Positions 1-12,420 of a DNA stretch of 64,000 nucleotides are shown one piece after another; position 1 is the stretch's first letter, and each line of letters opens with the position of its first letter. The translations under genes were made by a program, and so were the position numbers. The stretch is from Sodiomyces alkalinus F11 (Eukaryota; Ascomycota; Sordariomycetes; Glomerellales; Plectosphaerellaceae): positions 786,621-850,620 of the forward strand of contig NW_021167084.1 in NCBI RefSeq assembly GCF_003711515.1, in the 5' to 3' direction. The notes under the pieces were generated by a model. That model was not told where the DNA came from and ran no database searches. It was given only the letters and a program-made list of their open reading frames with translations.

Positions 1-1385
1 AAGCCTTATAAGTACTTACCTAAAATAACGATAGCTTACTAGTAGGCGGTCTATTAGCCGTAAAACGGCCTTAATTATTAAAGATATAGATTAATAATCT
101 TATATCTAGGATCGCGTAGCATAATAATGCTTTAGCTTAGTTAATAGAAAGGGACGCTCCCTATTATAATCTTAATAGTATCGTCGTATAAGGGCGCGCC
201 ACCCCGCTTTCTTAGGAGGGGTAAACGCTTAGCCGTATACTCGCGGTAACGGAAAGGTCTTCTAAAACTATACTTACGGGTAATATAGTAACCCCCCGAT
301 TTTATAGTGTAGTAGTTATAATAGGCGTAGTATTATAGAGTTAATCTTCCTAGACTTCCTTTATCTTATTAGCGGTGGTAGCTCCTAAGGCTTCCCGTCT
401 TTTCTATATCGCGGTATCTACGCGGCTTTTAAAACTATAGTTACGTATCTTCTTTTCTATAACCTTTTTAATATCTTCACGGCCACGCTAGGTATAAGGG
501 CGTATATCTAGTCTTATATATTAATAGGCGGTAGTGGTATAGGTGTTCTTATATATCTTATAGGGCCTCCTTATTATAGGAGAGATAGCCTTTATAGACG
601 TATTACTACGAGGACGCTTTTTATTATCTTTATTATTAGTAGTATCCTTAGTATCGGGGAGGTTCCTAAGGGTATTAAAGGTGCCTCTCTCGACTCTAGG
701 CTTTATAGTAAAGGATTAGAGGCTCTTTATATTGCTGAGAACCGCCCTTAAAGCCTTTACGAAATCGTTAATCGTTAGCTTATTCTCCATAATCTTATCA
801 TAGTTATTAATTAGGTAGTTATTACTTTATTCCTAGGTAATAGGTCTAATAGCTTTTAACACGTCTTCCGCCTAATAGTCCGCGCTTAATAGCTCTAAAA
901 CGCCTATATACATATAGTATATTATCGCTATTTTCTAGCTTATAACCTACCCGTATATATCCTTAGGTATAGCCTTTATAGACATAGTGTATTATCGGTA
1001 TAGGACTAAGGCTTCCTTATAAAGATCTATAGGGGTCGGTCCTATATACGTGTAAAGGATAGTAATCCATGCTTATAGGTTATTTATGGTATTATCCTAT
1101 AGCTAGGTAAGGAGGCTATATAATATAGTGTAAATAGTCCCTTTAATATACGAGTATATCTTATTAAACTCCTTTTACTACGCTTTATAGTCTGCCTTTT
1201 CCTCGCGGTATATACGGCGATCTTATAAATAGCGCGTACGCCCCTTTTTAAAGAGGTCGTTAATAGACGTAGGCGTCCATATCGGTGGTTCTTTTATTCC
1301 TGCTATAGTCTTCCGGCGGGCGGCCGTCTTCTTCTTACTAGCGGCCATAGCCGCCGTGGTAATAGCTATAGTAGCCGTGGTGCGT
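1..1385 (-). mobile_element. Ty1/copia gag-region fragment, RIP-degraded
   Basis: This stretch is a second copy of 29163-30480, the gag part of the copia element described below; the two can be followed almost base for base with mostly C/T and G/A differences. The match ends near 1385 in a short GT run. No LTR is present, so this is an internal fragment, cut by the window edge on the left. Orientation is inferred from the intact-order copy. Frames are full of TAA/TAG codons of the RIP type. Confidence 0.75.
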
Positions 1386-1399
1386 GTGTGTGTGTATCT

Positions 1400-4300
1400 A
1401 TTTAACGCCTTGGCATAATACTAGTAAGTACTAGATACGCGCTCCTCCTAGAGTATCGGGCGGTACGATCTCTATATATCCATGCTAAGATATTATAGTG
1501 CTAATTGCTTAACTTTATAACTCTTTCCCACGAAAAACGATATAACCTATACTATGCTATCGTTAGTAATGTATAAGATATATAAGAATAAAACTATCCG
1601 TGTCTAGCGGTACGCCCTTAGGGGCCTCCTTACTATTTTCCTATCCTGCTATCCTATTTCTAGGGTAGCACTCCTTATCTTAATCGCGAGGATAGTAGGT
1701 ATATCTTTTCTAGATATCCCGTTATATCGTTTAGCGCGGCGAAAGCCGCTCCGTTTATCAGCATCTCTATAAGAGTCTTCTATAGGTTATACTATTAGTT
1801 ATCCCTATACTAGATTTAGGCTAGCTATTTACTATCCCTGATACCCCTAACCTTACGGTAGTAGGCAAAGTATTCACTCGTCTTCGGGTATCTATAGCTA
1901 TAATACCCGTTAAAGTTCTAATACTTAAAGCGTTCGTGATAGTCCCTAAAATCTCTATACCTAGTATACGCTTATAGGAGGCGTATTAGTAACCTATATA
2001 GCAGACTAAGTTCCTTCGGCTTACGCCAGCTAAACCCTAGTCTATACTATAAAGCCCTATTATACCCGTTTAATAGGGATATAGCGTACTATTTCCGAAG
2101 CCTAGTCCTAGAGTAAGTCTCTAATTAAGCCTTTACCCTAGCCTAGGTTAGCCTCTTATTTTCTAGTAGTATACCGTATATATTATCCCCAGAGTATAGC
2201 TCGTCGGCTCTCTTATTACCTAGTATTCCTATATACCCCGGGCACTACTTAAGGTTAGTAAGACTTTACTCGCTAGTCTTTACTATTATAGAAATTCGTA
2301 TTATAACGATTTAGGGGCTATACTAGCTAATCCCTTAAATATTACTTAGTTATCGATATAGCAGAAGACCTAGTCTATTTCTGGTAGCCGTAGCGCTACG
2401 GCTAGGCCGCGCGTAGCCCTTATAACCTTCCCGTTAAATACTACCGTAATACGGAGGTACCCGCGCCCCGAGGTAATTTCTTATCCGCCGCGCTAAATAA
2501 AGAATACTTAGGTTATACTTTATTCTTTCTACGATTTATCGGAGTAAACCACTATATATTCTAGGGGTAGTCTACCCGCCTCTTTATTAAAGGCCTTCGC
2601 GGCCTTTTCCTTTAAGCGGTTATCGAGTAGCTTATTATCGTATCGAGTTCCGGTAAATCGGGGTCGCATAAGCTAGTATCTTAGTAGGTTTATTTCCACG
2701 AGTTCGCGTATCCGTAGGACCCGCGACCTCCGGGTAAGAGCCTTAGTCTTTCTAGCCTCTCCTCTATAAATCACGGTCACGGCTTATATAACCAGGTACT
2801 TTACTTCTAGTTCTATAAGTCGTATCGCGTACCTTTATCAGAGGTACTTAGCGTACTCTTCTATGGATAGCATACTGGCTTCTTAGTATAGGGCTGCTTT
2901 AGGAACTATCTTCCACGTGGGTAGTATAGCTCTAAGTATTATTATCTATACTCGGCGTATTATAAGGGTTTAGGGGAGGTATCCGGATAAAGACCAGTAC
3001 TATTTCTAATAAATCACGTTAAAATAGTCTTAGGCCAGGGCTTTCCTTCCTTTCTACTAAATCTCCGCTACGTAGTACGTAATAGTCGGCACGTATATAA
3101 GGGCTACTTTACGAAATAAGGCTAGGTTCGGTCCGTGGGTAGCTCCTATAAATCCTTTAATATAGGTAGCGACTTTAAGTCCCTTCCGTGCCTACGTCTC
3201 GATATAGTCCCGAAACTCAAGTCGCCTGTCTATATAAGCCCCTAGCCACCTAATCGGGGTGGGCTATCGTTATCCTCCCCCGGGGCTAATGGTAGGCGAC
3301 TATAACTTCGTAGTTAAGATAAGGAATCCCTATAATAAGGAACTAGGGCTCTTTCTAGCGGGAGAATAGCTAAGCTTCGGCCTTACCGAAATCTAATTCG
3401 ACTCCGTTATCTTTACACTACTTAAGTTATTACTATAGTATCTTAGTAACCTATTACTACTTTATTAAGGTCTTTATAGACCGCGATAATATAGGAGTCG
3501 TTAGTATAACTAAACCGATTACTCTTTTTAGGCAGTTTATATATATCTACGATACTAAGGGCATATCCGATTAGAGAAGCCGGGGACTATTATAGGAGTC
3601 CTACGGGGTTAAACGGGGTATATTCGCTAGGGCACGAGTCACCGAATATAACTTATGCTTAGCTATTAGCGGCGAAGCTTTCCTACTACTTAATTATAGG
3701 GGGATCCTATCCTTACTAGCGTAGTCTAGAAATAAACTAACCGTGAAGAATTATATTAAAAGCCCCCTTTATATCGTTAGTCACGGTAATAACCTGCTTT
3801 CTCTAAGCTAGCTATAACTCGACCTTATATATTAATACCGCGGCGAGGTTAATTATTAATCGTCCTAGGAGCGTGCCGATATATTATGGGTTTAGGATAC
3901 CCGCGGCTATTACCCGGTACGCGGTTCTTTTTACTATAATACGCTTAAGGCCTTTGCCGAGCACGCTAAGGAGCTAGATCGGCCTATACCCTATAATAGT
4001 GCTAGTATCCTTACTAGACTTATCGATTATTACTATGTCCCCTTTTCGGAAGGGGCGTAGGTAGTACCCGGCTTTCCGGCAGGCTTCGAAAAGATAAGTT
4101 ACCTTATCCTCGATTACCGGCTATATTAGTCGGAGGAGGGGGATACTTACGTTATCTCCGCTAGGCGCTATCATTATAACGTTAATAGTATAGTAGCGTA
4201 TTTTATCTTTTAGGATTAGGCTATCTACTAGGATAGTTTATATCTAATCTAGTAGGTAACTCTATAGGTCCTCTAGATCGTTGATTTATAGCTTCCTTGT

Positions 4301-5545
4301 TAGCTTAGTCCGTTATAGGAGTTCTCCCTTTTATTTATCTTCGAAATAGCCTAAACTATTATAGAAGATTAGGGGAGGCGTTAGCCTATCTCCTATCTTA
4401 TACTAGCTAATTACCTTATATAACTCCTCGGCGTTCTTTGTATTTCCGATTCGTTTATTCTAATACTCTTAGCTTACCCGCTTTATAGTTTTCCGGAAGG
4501 TCTCCTATACTTTAATATATTCCAGGGTATAATATCTATATCGTATAGCCTTCTTATAGGCCTCCTTATATTTATAGTTCCACTACGGTTATCTATTCTT
4601 CGCTAGACCGTATAACGGTATACCTAGGCAGCGTAGTAGGCTTATAATAGTGTTAATTAACTACTAGGCCTACTAGTCTAAGTGTATAGGGTCTAAATCC
4701 TCCTATCTTATTAGTAAAATCTAAAGGTTCTCCTAGACTTCTCTTTAGATCGCCGCTCTTTTTTATTCCTCCACTAAGAGGCTAAATCAGGCTAGTCTAG
4801 TCGGAGTATTCTCTATATTAATATAGGTGGTTCCGATTTATCCTAATAGCGGGTAATAGTAGGCTAGCGCGCCGGCCTTTACTATTACCTTAATATTAGT
4901 ATATAGGGCCGTTAAGAATACTAAGTCGATAATAGTCTAGTATCCTCCTCGGCTATATATCGCCTCTCCGGGGTTATTATATAGGGTAAGGCTATAACTC
5001 TCTATCTAGTTAGCAATCTCTTCTCCTCTCTCTATCGTCTAGTAGGTTATCGGCTCCTAGTCGCGGTATCTAGCATTAAAGCCGCCCCCAATCATAATAT
5101 TCAGTAGTAGTATCCAGGTCCCGAGTATATTCTAGGTACCTAACTCGCTCGTAAAGCCCCTATATATATTCAGGAAGTATATTCCGTTAACTTTAACTAG
5201 CAGGATATCCCTAAAGTCTAATACCGGTGATTCTATCTACTATACGTTTAGTTCCGCCCTAATATACGTAATAACCCGGGGCTTATCCCCTAGGTTCGGC
5301 CACGTCTATATTAGCGAGAATTTTTCATAGCCCGGAAGGTTAGGTAAGGACCTAATCCGGGCTTCTCCTTTTAATAGCTCTTAGTATATTAGTAAGTCGA
5401 GCTTAGCCTCCTATGCTATTACTAGCGTAGCTTTTAGTACGTTAGGGTTCTTATCCACGTTTTACTAAATATAGGTAAGTCCCGCCTAGGGGGTTCCGGC
5501 TCCCCGGTAGCCTTTTTACTAGTTAGTTTTCCGGTTTATTAACCT
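1400..5545 (-). mobile_element. LINE (Tad-like) ORF2 remnant: endonuclease, reverse transcriptase, C-terminal region
   Basis: Read on the minus strand this is the ORF2 of a non-LTR retrotransposon, which nicks target DNA and reverse-transcribes its own RNA there. An AP-endonuclease-like region lies around 5500-4700. The reverse transcriptase follows: the block around 4130-3970 reads FRKGDIVIIDKSSKDTS and then GYRPI, a typical LINE RT motif, and the catalytic box appears as YTND near 3540-3500, where FADD or YVDD is expected. The C-terminal part runs to about 1500. The frame is recovered only by reading through many TAA/TAG codons, consistent with RIP. I could not find a target duplication or an adenine-rich tail, so both ends are approximate. 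Confidence 0.7.
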
Positions 5546-6290
5546 CCTTTAATATAGCTATTAGCGTCGGCTCCTCTAAGGCCGTTATCTCTCTCCTTAT
5601 AAACGACTAGTTATAGGTTATAGCACTAAGTAAGGTCGTAATAATAGATTATCTAGAACTAAGGAAGAACAAAGGAAAAAGGAGAAAAGTCTATAGCGTT
5701 AGGCTAGCTATAAGGTAGCGATAACTTAGCGATATAGGTCCGTTAACTAAGCGCGTAATTAAGAAGATCCGGAGTATAGCCGGATCCTCTATATCAGGGT
5801 TAACCCGTAATATTATCCCCCCTTTCTCCCTCCGGGGGTTATATAACCGCGTATTACTATTATAGTTCGGCTCCCCCTTATATCGCGGTAATAAAGGAAT
5901 AGTCGTATCCTTTTATCTTACCTTACCCTTACTTTAATATTAAAGAAATCTTAGGTCGCCTACTAATCTTTATATATATACCTAAAATAATAATATAGGC
6001 CTCCCTCGCGTAGATACTATCCGTAGATATATCGGCCCCGTTTTCCTTATAGGCTCTTTTTTCCTCTTTTTTCCTCTATTCTCCTCCCTACCTTTAATAA
6101 GAATAATAATAGCAATAGCGGTTCCGTATATATTTATTCTTCCTTATAACGATAGTTCCTCTAATATCTCCTATCCTTAGATACTATTAGTAATACTCGG
6201 TTAGTTTAAGAGTTCCCCGTTTAAGGTAAGCCGTCTTTTACTCGTGATCTTTTATTAAGAACTCTCCGCTAACTTATATCGTTTTTATAG
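5546..6290. other. RIP-degraded DNA, no call
   Basis: AT-rich degraded sequence between the minus-strand LINE and the antisense frame of Gypsy-0. By position it could hold the 3' LTR of Gypsy-0 or the 5' end of the LINE, but I see no terminal repeat or domain that decides this. Confidence 0.3.
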
Positions 6291-6404
6291 ATAACGCTAG
6301 CCCCCGGCGATAATAAGGGTAATAATAGTAGTAAGCGTACCGCCGATAATAATATAGATATAATACTCTTACGCCTTAAGGCGATACTAACCGTATAATA
6401 GTTT

Positions 6405-6418
6405 ATATTATCGCCCTT
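6405..6418. repeat. Target-site duplication of LINE-A, left copy
   Basis: ATATTATCGCCCTT here is repeated exactly at 9864-9877, on either side of LINE-A. A 14-bp duplication suits target-primed reverse transcription. Confidence 0.85.
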
Positions 6419-9400
6419 CCTCGAAGTCCTCGCCTAGTACGGCTTCCCGGACTAGGTCACGAAATAGACCCAGTTATACCTTATAGCGCGCACGGCGCGC
6501 CTACGCTTCGACGGCGATACGGCGTACTAGGTAGAAATCTAGGCGGGAGTCCCCTAGGGATCCCCCCTCTCCCCGATCCTTTTTATACTATTTATTAGGA
6601 CGCTTTACTAGGAACTAATCCGGATACCGCGGGTCGCGGTAGTCGGCTTTACCGATAACACGAATATCGTGGCCTTTAGATATAATAAGGCCGTACTACG
6701 GGCGTACCTTAAACGGGTATAGTAAGTCTACTAAAGCTAGTTATAGAGGAGCGGACTACGATTCGAGCCACGGAAGTACGAGCTCCTGTACTTTATAAGA
6801 AAATAAGGACCGCTACCGCTCCTGCTACGCTTTAAGGGCGTACCGGCGCCGTAAGTTAAAGAGATAAAGGTCTTAGGGGTTATCCTCGACTAGAAGCTTA
6901 TATTCCGTCCCTATATTAGGAAACTCAAAGTTAAACTCCTTACCTAGAAATACGCCTTTACGCGCCTTATAGCGTTAGTATAGGGCTACTATATCGGGGA
7001 CGCGCGTAAACTATACTAAATAATAGTCCGGAGCGCTATATTATACGCGGCCCCGGCCTTCTACACGATAATAAGAAAAGGGGAGAAGCCGAGTGGAGTT
7101 CTTAAAGGACTAGCTAGTAAGTAAGCGTAGTGCCTATATATCGTTATCGGCGTGTATCGAGCTACTACTATAAAGGTAATCAAAATAGAGGCGGAGGTCC
7201 CCCCCCTTAACTTATACTATAACGCCTTAACTGTATAAGCGGTGCTACGGGTAAAGGATATCTAGATAAAGTAAGCGATACTTTAGGTATAATAAGTAGC
7301 TAAAGCGGCTACGTAGCGTAGAAGATACGGGGGAGGGGTTAGGCCCTACCTAAGGTCCTAAGGGATATAGAAGTAGGAGGTCGAGTCCTAGCTCCTCGGG
7401 AGGGAATTAGCCTAACGCCTTTAAGAGGAATAGGCGTACCGGTAAAAGCGTACCTTACCACGCTAGTATAGTAGCGTGGCCGTAGCGTGGATACCCTAAT
7501 TCGACTACGCGGCGCTTAGGAAGTATAAAGGCCTTATAAAACTATAGAGTTTTATCCTTACTTAGATTCGAATAGAGAAAATAAGCCTTTACTACTTCCT
7601 TTTCATAAAAGGCGTACTAGAAGCGGCGACGCTATACTACCGGTATACTAATAAAGGGCCGGAGATAGCGGAATATATTACGTTATAGTGCCGAGATATA
7701 TTAAGGGAGATATAAAAGCGCCTCGCGGCCGATATAGGCGCGCGCCTACTAATAAAATAGGACTAGCTCCTAGCGCTCCGGAGTAAGAAGACCGCAGGGA
7801 AGGTCGCGAAATAGTTCCTATAAACCGGGCGTTTTCCGGACTTCCGACTAGTATAATAACTAGAAGCGGAGACGTAGTAAAGCCCCTATAGCGCTAAAAC
7901 CTCGGGTATAGATATAGGGAGGTAAAGATAACTATAAAAGGAGGTAAAGACAACTACGAAAAGAATAAGTAAAAGGAGAGTAAGATATTTATTAATAGTC
8001 GCTATACGACTATATTACGGGCGCGCTATACTTACTCCTTATCTATATACTTATCGGACTTATTATTATTATTATCGGAGCTAATCGTTTTACTATCTAC
8101 TAGAATAACCTTATCCTTACCTTTACCCTTATCCTTAATAGCCGAGGCTATAGGGTCTCCCGATAAAAGGACGGGGATACCCTATAATACGCGTTAGTAG
8201 CGGGGTTAGCACGGGGTTAGCGCTGGGTAACTTATAAGGTAAGTAAGGATAAGCTCTAATATCTCGCCATTATAAGCGTAGCTACTACTATAACTCTATA
8301 AGGGCGCGGCGGCGGGGGCGGTAATGATACTAATACTACTAGCCCGGCGGAGGGCGGCGCGGTACGCCTTAAAGGCGTGAGTCTAGCGGGTAACCGCCTA
8401 CTAATACTTCCTAATATTCTACGATAGGATTAGTAATAAGGATATAGCGTATACGGTACAACGGAGAAAAGGAAAACCTATAAAAGGAGTTAGGGCAGTG
8501 CGAGCGGCGGCGGCGGCGGCGATAAGGGCGGTAACGGCGTTATTATAGGGGGGGGGGACTTAATAGGAGGATTAAAGGAGTAAGGGCGTAGCGAGGGCGT
8601 AGCGGGGATAAACCAGGGCGTAATAGCTACTACTATAATTACTATTAATATATATAATATAATAGGCGCCGGCTCCTAAGTCGGGTTAGTAAATACGGCA
8701 CGGAGTAAGGGCGCCGCGGGGGCGTAGCGGGAACACGATAGGACTATATACTAGGAGGGTTTTAGCAGGGTACGGCCTAGTAGTCTTATACTAGAGATAT
8801 AACGTATAAGGTATAGGGTGATAAGCGGATAATAGGGGTAGCGGTAGACTATACCGGGTTAAAACACGAAGCGGGGGCGTAAAGGGGGCGCGATAATAAT
8901 AGAGTAAGGAACTTATAGTGGAAGGCTAGGGGGTAGCCGGCCCTTTACCCTTATAGGCGCCGGTACCGGCTCCCCCTTTAGTAATAGAGGTCTTATTACT
9001 AGGTATTTAGAGGGGTAGGAGAGTTAGACTAAGGCGGGCGCTATAGGAGCGGAGCGGGGGCGGCGCGAGGATAGCGTGACCCGGGACCCCGTTAAATTCC
9101 CTACTATATAGCCGAATAGCACCGGGGATCCCGTACGAGAATTCCAGGGCCGTACCTATATTGCACCGACCACGTAAAACTTACCTTAAGAATAATAGCT
9201 TAAAGGAGGAAAAAAGGAAAGGAGGAAAAAAGAGGAAAAGAGGGAGGGTTATAAGAAAAGGGAGCGGTAGATTAACCCTATAAGTCACCATGCCTTCTAG
9301 GGAACGGTAGCCACGCCCGGCCTATACTATAGCATTTACCCCGGAGAGCCTATATAGCGCGAGTAAGGGAGGTATATAACTAAATAAGGGCCACTATAAA

Positions 9401-9863
9401 TAGTAGGTATATAAAGGAGGTTTTAGAATAAATAATAAATAAAGGAAGGAATAAAGGGGGGGGTAGGCGTGCCCCCCCCCTATAAAAGAGAGGGAGGGTA
9501 TAAAAGGTGCCGCGGCGAGGGATGAATAACCTTACCGGATCCAGAATAAAGGAAAGGATAGCGGCGAGAGATTATAGCGATAGTGCACTAAGGGCGCGTA
9601 TAACCGATATAGCACCTACTAAACTAATTAGCCGACCCCTATTAGCTATTAGCCCGGAGGTAAGATCCGGTTTTCGAATAGCGATAAAAACAGGGCCGCG
9701 GAGCGATACCGTAGCGGCCATATATAATAAACCTACCTATATAACATAAGCATAGAGGTTTTTATCTATTAACGGTTTCCCCTCGAGAATTAGAGAAGGA
9801 CTATTACCTAAGTGGCTAGCCTAGCTTAGCTAAGCGAGAGCAGAGTAATAAATAATAATAATA
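6419..9863 (+). mobile_element. LINE-A, 5'-truncated Tad-like non-LTR retrotransposon
   Basis: The plus strand opens inside the reverse transcriptase. Around 6547-6580 it reads AGVP*GSPLSP, the conserved LINE RT motif with Gln turned into a stop. The catalytic box follows at 6642-6662 as VGFTDNT, where FADDT/VDDT is expected. RT thumb and connection run to about 7150 and a C-terminal domain to about 7960. After that come about 1.9 kb with no recognised domain, purine-rich, with G-runs and GCG repeats. The element ends in a (TAA)n tail at 9847-9863. It is flanked by a perfect 14-bp target duplication, so start and end are firm; the beginning inside RT shows 5' truncation. Positions 7165-9863 form an inverted repeat with LINE-B. 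Confidence 0.85.
9847..9863 (+). repeat. (TAA)n 3' tail of LINE-A
   Basis: Simple TAA repeat directly before the right target duplication. Short simple-repeat tails are usual for this LINE group, and this one fixes the plus orientation. Confidence 0.8.
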
Positions 9864-9877
9864 ATATTATCGCCCTT
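9864..9877. repeat. Target-site duplication of LINE-A, right copy
   Basis: Exact repeat of 6405-6418. Removing one copy plus the LINE restores the frame of the plus-strand ORF at 6300-11015. Confidence 0.85.
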
Positions 9878-12406
9878 ACCGCCGCTTAAGAAAAAGAAAT
9901 CGGCGGGTAATCGGCCTCCTAAGTACCCTCCTAGTAACGTTTATACTAAGCCGTGCCTCCTTTATACGCGCTATATCGCTAATAGAAAGTATAAGCGCCT
10001 TTATCGTAGCTAGACTAGTCGGGGGAAGAAATACTATATATACTCTACGAAGATATACCGGTATACTCCTCTCCTAGTATACCTTAAAGGCTACGCGTAA
10101 AGGTTATTCGAGATAGCTACCCTTATTAGTAATAATAATAAGAATACCCTTATAAAATCTCCTTTCCCTTTAAGGTTATAACCGTATCGCTAACCCTTTT
10201 TTTAGGAGTAAGAACTATATCTTAACGCCTATATAGCGTTTTAGGATACCCTTATAGCTAAGGAAGCGATAATAGCGATATTACTTATAGCTATATATCA
10301 CGCGGAGGCTCCTGGTATAATAGTCGCGTTAGCCCTTTCTCCTCCTTAAAAGGTCTAAGAAAAGGTAGTACCGTAGTTAGCCTCGCTACTTCTTCCTAAG
10401 GTTATTAATAAGGTAACTAAACTAGCTTTATTTCCTCTAGTAATAAAGGTTATTAGCGAGGTAATTACGCTAGTCTTTTCTCCTCCCTTAAAGGTTATAG
10501 AAGAGATAGTATCGGGGCTAAACGTATCGCCTCCGGAGGAGGTTATTATTAGGGCGGAATAGCTAGCTTTATCTCCTTTTTACGAGGTTATAGGTAAAGT
10601 AGTAGTTTCGGGCTTAGTCCCTCCTAATATCGTAGCGGAATAAAACGCTTATCCTACTACTCCTACTCCCTTATCGGGGGTAATATTTTCGGATAAATAT
10701 TTTAAGCGTTTTAGTCTTATAGAGTTAAGGGAGTATACTTAGTTATTTAAGGAGATACTTATACTTAGTCGCGCTAATATCATGATTTCCGAACTCTAAT
10801 AATATATAGAGCGTAAACAGGCTTCTACGCCTATAGGTATAACTATCGCTAACGCGGTTATAATCCCCGATAACAGCGATAATAAAAACGATAATAAGGT
10901 TAAGGAGATAGACTTTAACCTATAGCGGGGCGATAAGGGTAAGACTTTTACGGAAATCGATAATCCTAAAGATAATAACTTTAAGACTAAGGATATTAAT
11001 CTAGGCGTATATTAAGCATAGCTAGGGCGCGGGGCCTATCCGGCCTAAACTAAATCTAACTCTTACTCCTTTCCGATTATCGTGATACGATTACTTATAT
11101 ATCGGCTCCTATATTATAATAGCGTAAAGGTGTTTAATAGGCTATTATTTATTATTACTAAGCCGAATTTCCTTTTAAACTTATTAAATACCCGCGTTTA
11201 CGCTAATAGTTCTAGTAGTTCCTATATAGGCTTATAGTATCCTACCTATTATACTAATACCTTATATCTTAATCCCCTGCCTCGCTTTTTTATCCTTATA
11301 TAAAGGATTTCCTCGACTTCCTATTCTTTACTATCACTTACCTTTTAAATAGACGGTAATTAAAGGTTGTTTAATACTTATCCCGGAAAGGGGTTATCGC
11401 CCGCGTAACGTAATAAGTCTATATAGAATTAGGGGTAAATTTATAATAGTATAGTAAGCTTAATTATATATAGGCTAATTACCTTTAGAACTCGGTATTT
11501 ACGATAAAGCGAATTAAGCTTATAGGATAGTCGCGGAGTTAAGTAATTAGCTAATAATAGCTAAACTAAGTCGTTAACGTTAAAACGCTTAGCCGGTATA
11601 CGATATTAGTTAGTAAACTCTTTATTCCGGAGTTATATTAATACGATTATAGCCTAGGCGAACTCGGTTGCTTCCTATAAGCGTTACAGTAGGTTATAAG
11701 CCGTTTATACTCTAGGTTCTATAAGGGGCTCCTCGGTTATCTAGATCGTGTTAATATAGTAGCTACATTCTAAGAGAAAGAGACTAAACCTTATTACGGA
11801 GCTCTCGCCGTTATTTAGGGCTAGTTATACCGCGGGTAGTAAGCGATCCTAGTCGTCTTAGGCATAATAGATAAAAGCTCGTAAATAGGCTTATACTTTT
11901 TAGTGTATACGCTTTATTACTTTATCGGTTTAGGGGTAGTATACTATGCTAAGCTTATACGATATTTATATAAGCTCGTAAAAGTGCTTTTAGAACCTAC
12001 TTCTCTAGTTTAAACCTTAGTTACTAATAATCAACCTAAGTATTCTATAAAACCGGAAATAATAGTATAAGAACCGTTCTATATAAGCTTTAGCTTATAT
12101 TATCTTCGTCGCTTTTAATATTATAGCTTTAGTTAAGCGATCTATGATAACCTAAAGGTAGCGCGCCTTTTTCTTACCGGCTAATAGCAGGTCCGTTATA
12201 AAGTCTATTAATAAGTCGCTCTGTATTTATTCTAATACTAGGAGGGGGCGTAAAAGACCTTATTTCGCGTTCCTTTATATATATCCTTTTCCGTAGATAT
12301 TATAGTTTTAGACGAATTATCGGATATCATTATTTATCCTCGGCTAGAAAAAGCGACGCGTTACTAAGGCGATAGTGTTTTCGTGTTTAGGGTATTCTCC
12401 GAGTAC

Positions 12407-12420
12407 TAAGTTATAAATTA
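12407..12420. repeat. Target-site duplication of LINE-B, left copy
   Basis: TAAGTTATAAATTA, repeated exactly at 15108-15121. Joining the flanks across one copy restores the integrase frame of Gypsy-0 (IYNLVLGE, then TIALVTRRFF). Confidence 0.9.

Larger units (their letters stand above)
6300..11015 (+). pseudogene. Degraded ORF antisense to Gypsy-0, split by LINE-A
   Basis: A plus-strand frame (codons starting at positions divisible by 3) can be read from about 6300 to 6418, then continues exactly in frame at 9878 once LINE-A and one target duplication are removed, and ends at TAA 11013-11015. It gives roughly 420 codons. The internal stops I see are TAA or TAG, as expected from CAA/CAG hit by RIP. 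The product starts hydrophilic, has a Lys run (PLKKKKSAG) just after the LINE site, a Pro/Val-rich middle and an acidic, Asp/Asn-rich end. I recognise no domain. It converges on the minus-strand integrase/chromodomain of Gypsy-0 and ends about 150 bp from it. Real coding status is an inference from frame coherence. Confidence 0.5.

Noticed and set aside
9507..9749. Open frame of 80 codons in LINE-A, with counterparts at 12667-12888 and 13622-13942 in the other arm
   Set aside because: These lie in the LINE 3' region, are not preserved as matching frames in the two arms, and have low-complexity composition. They look like chance frames in GC-rich degraded DNA.
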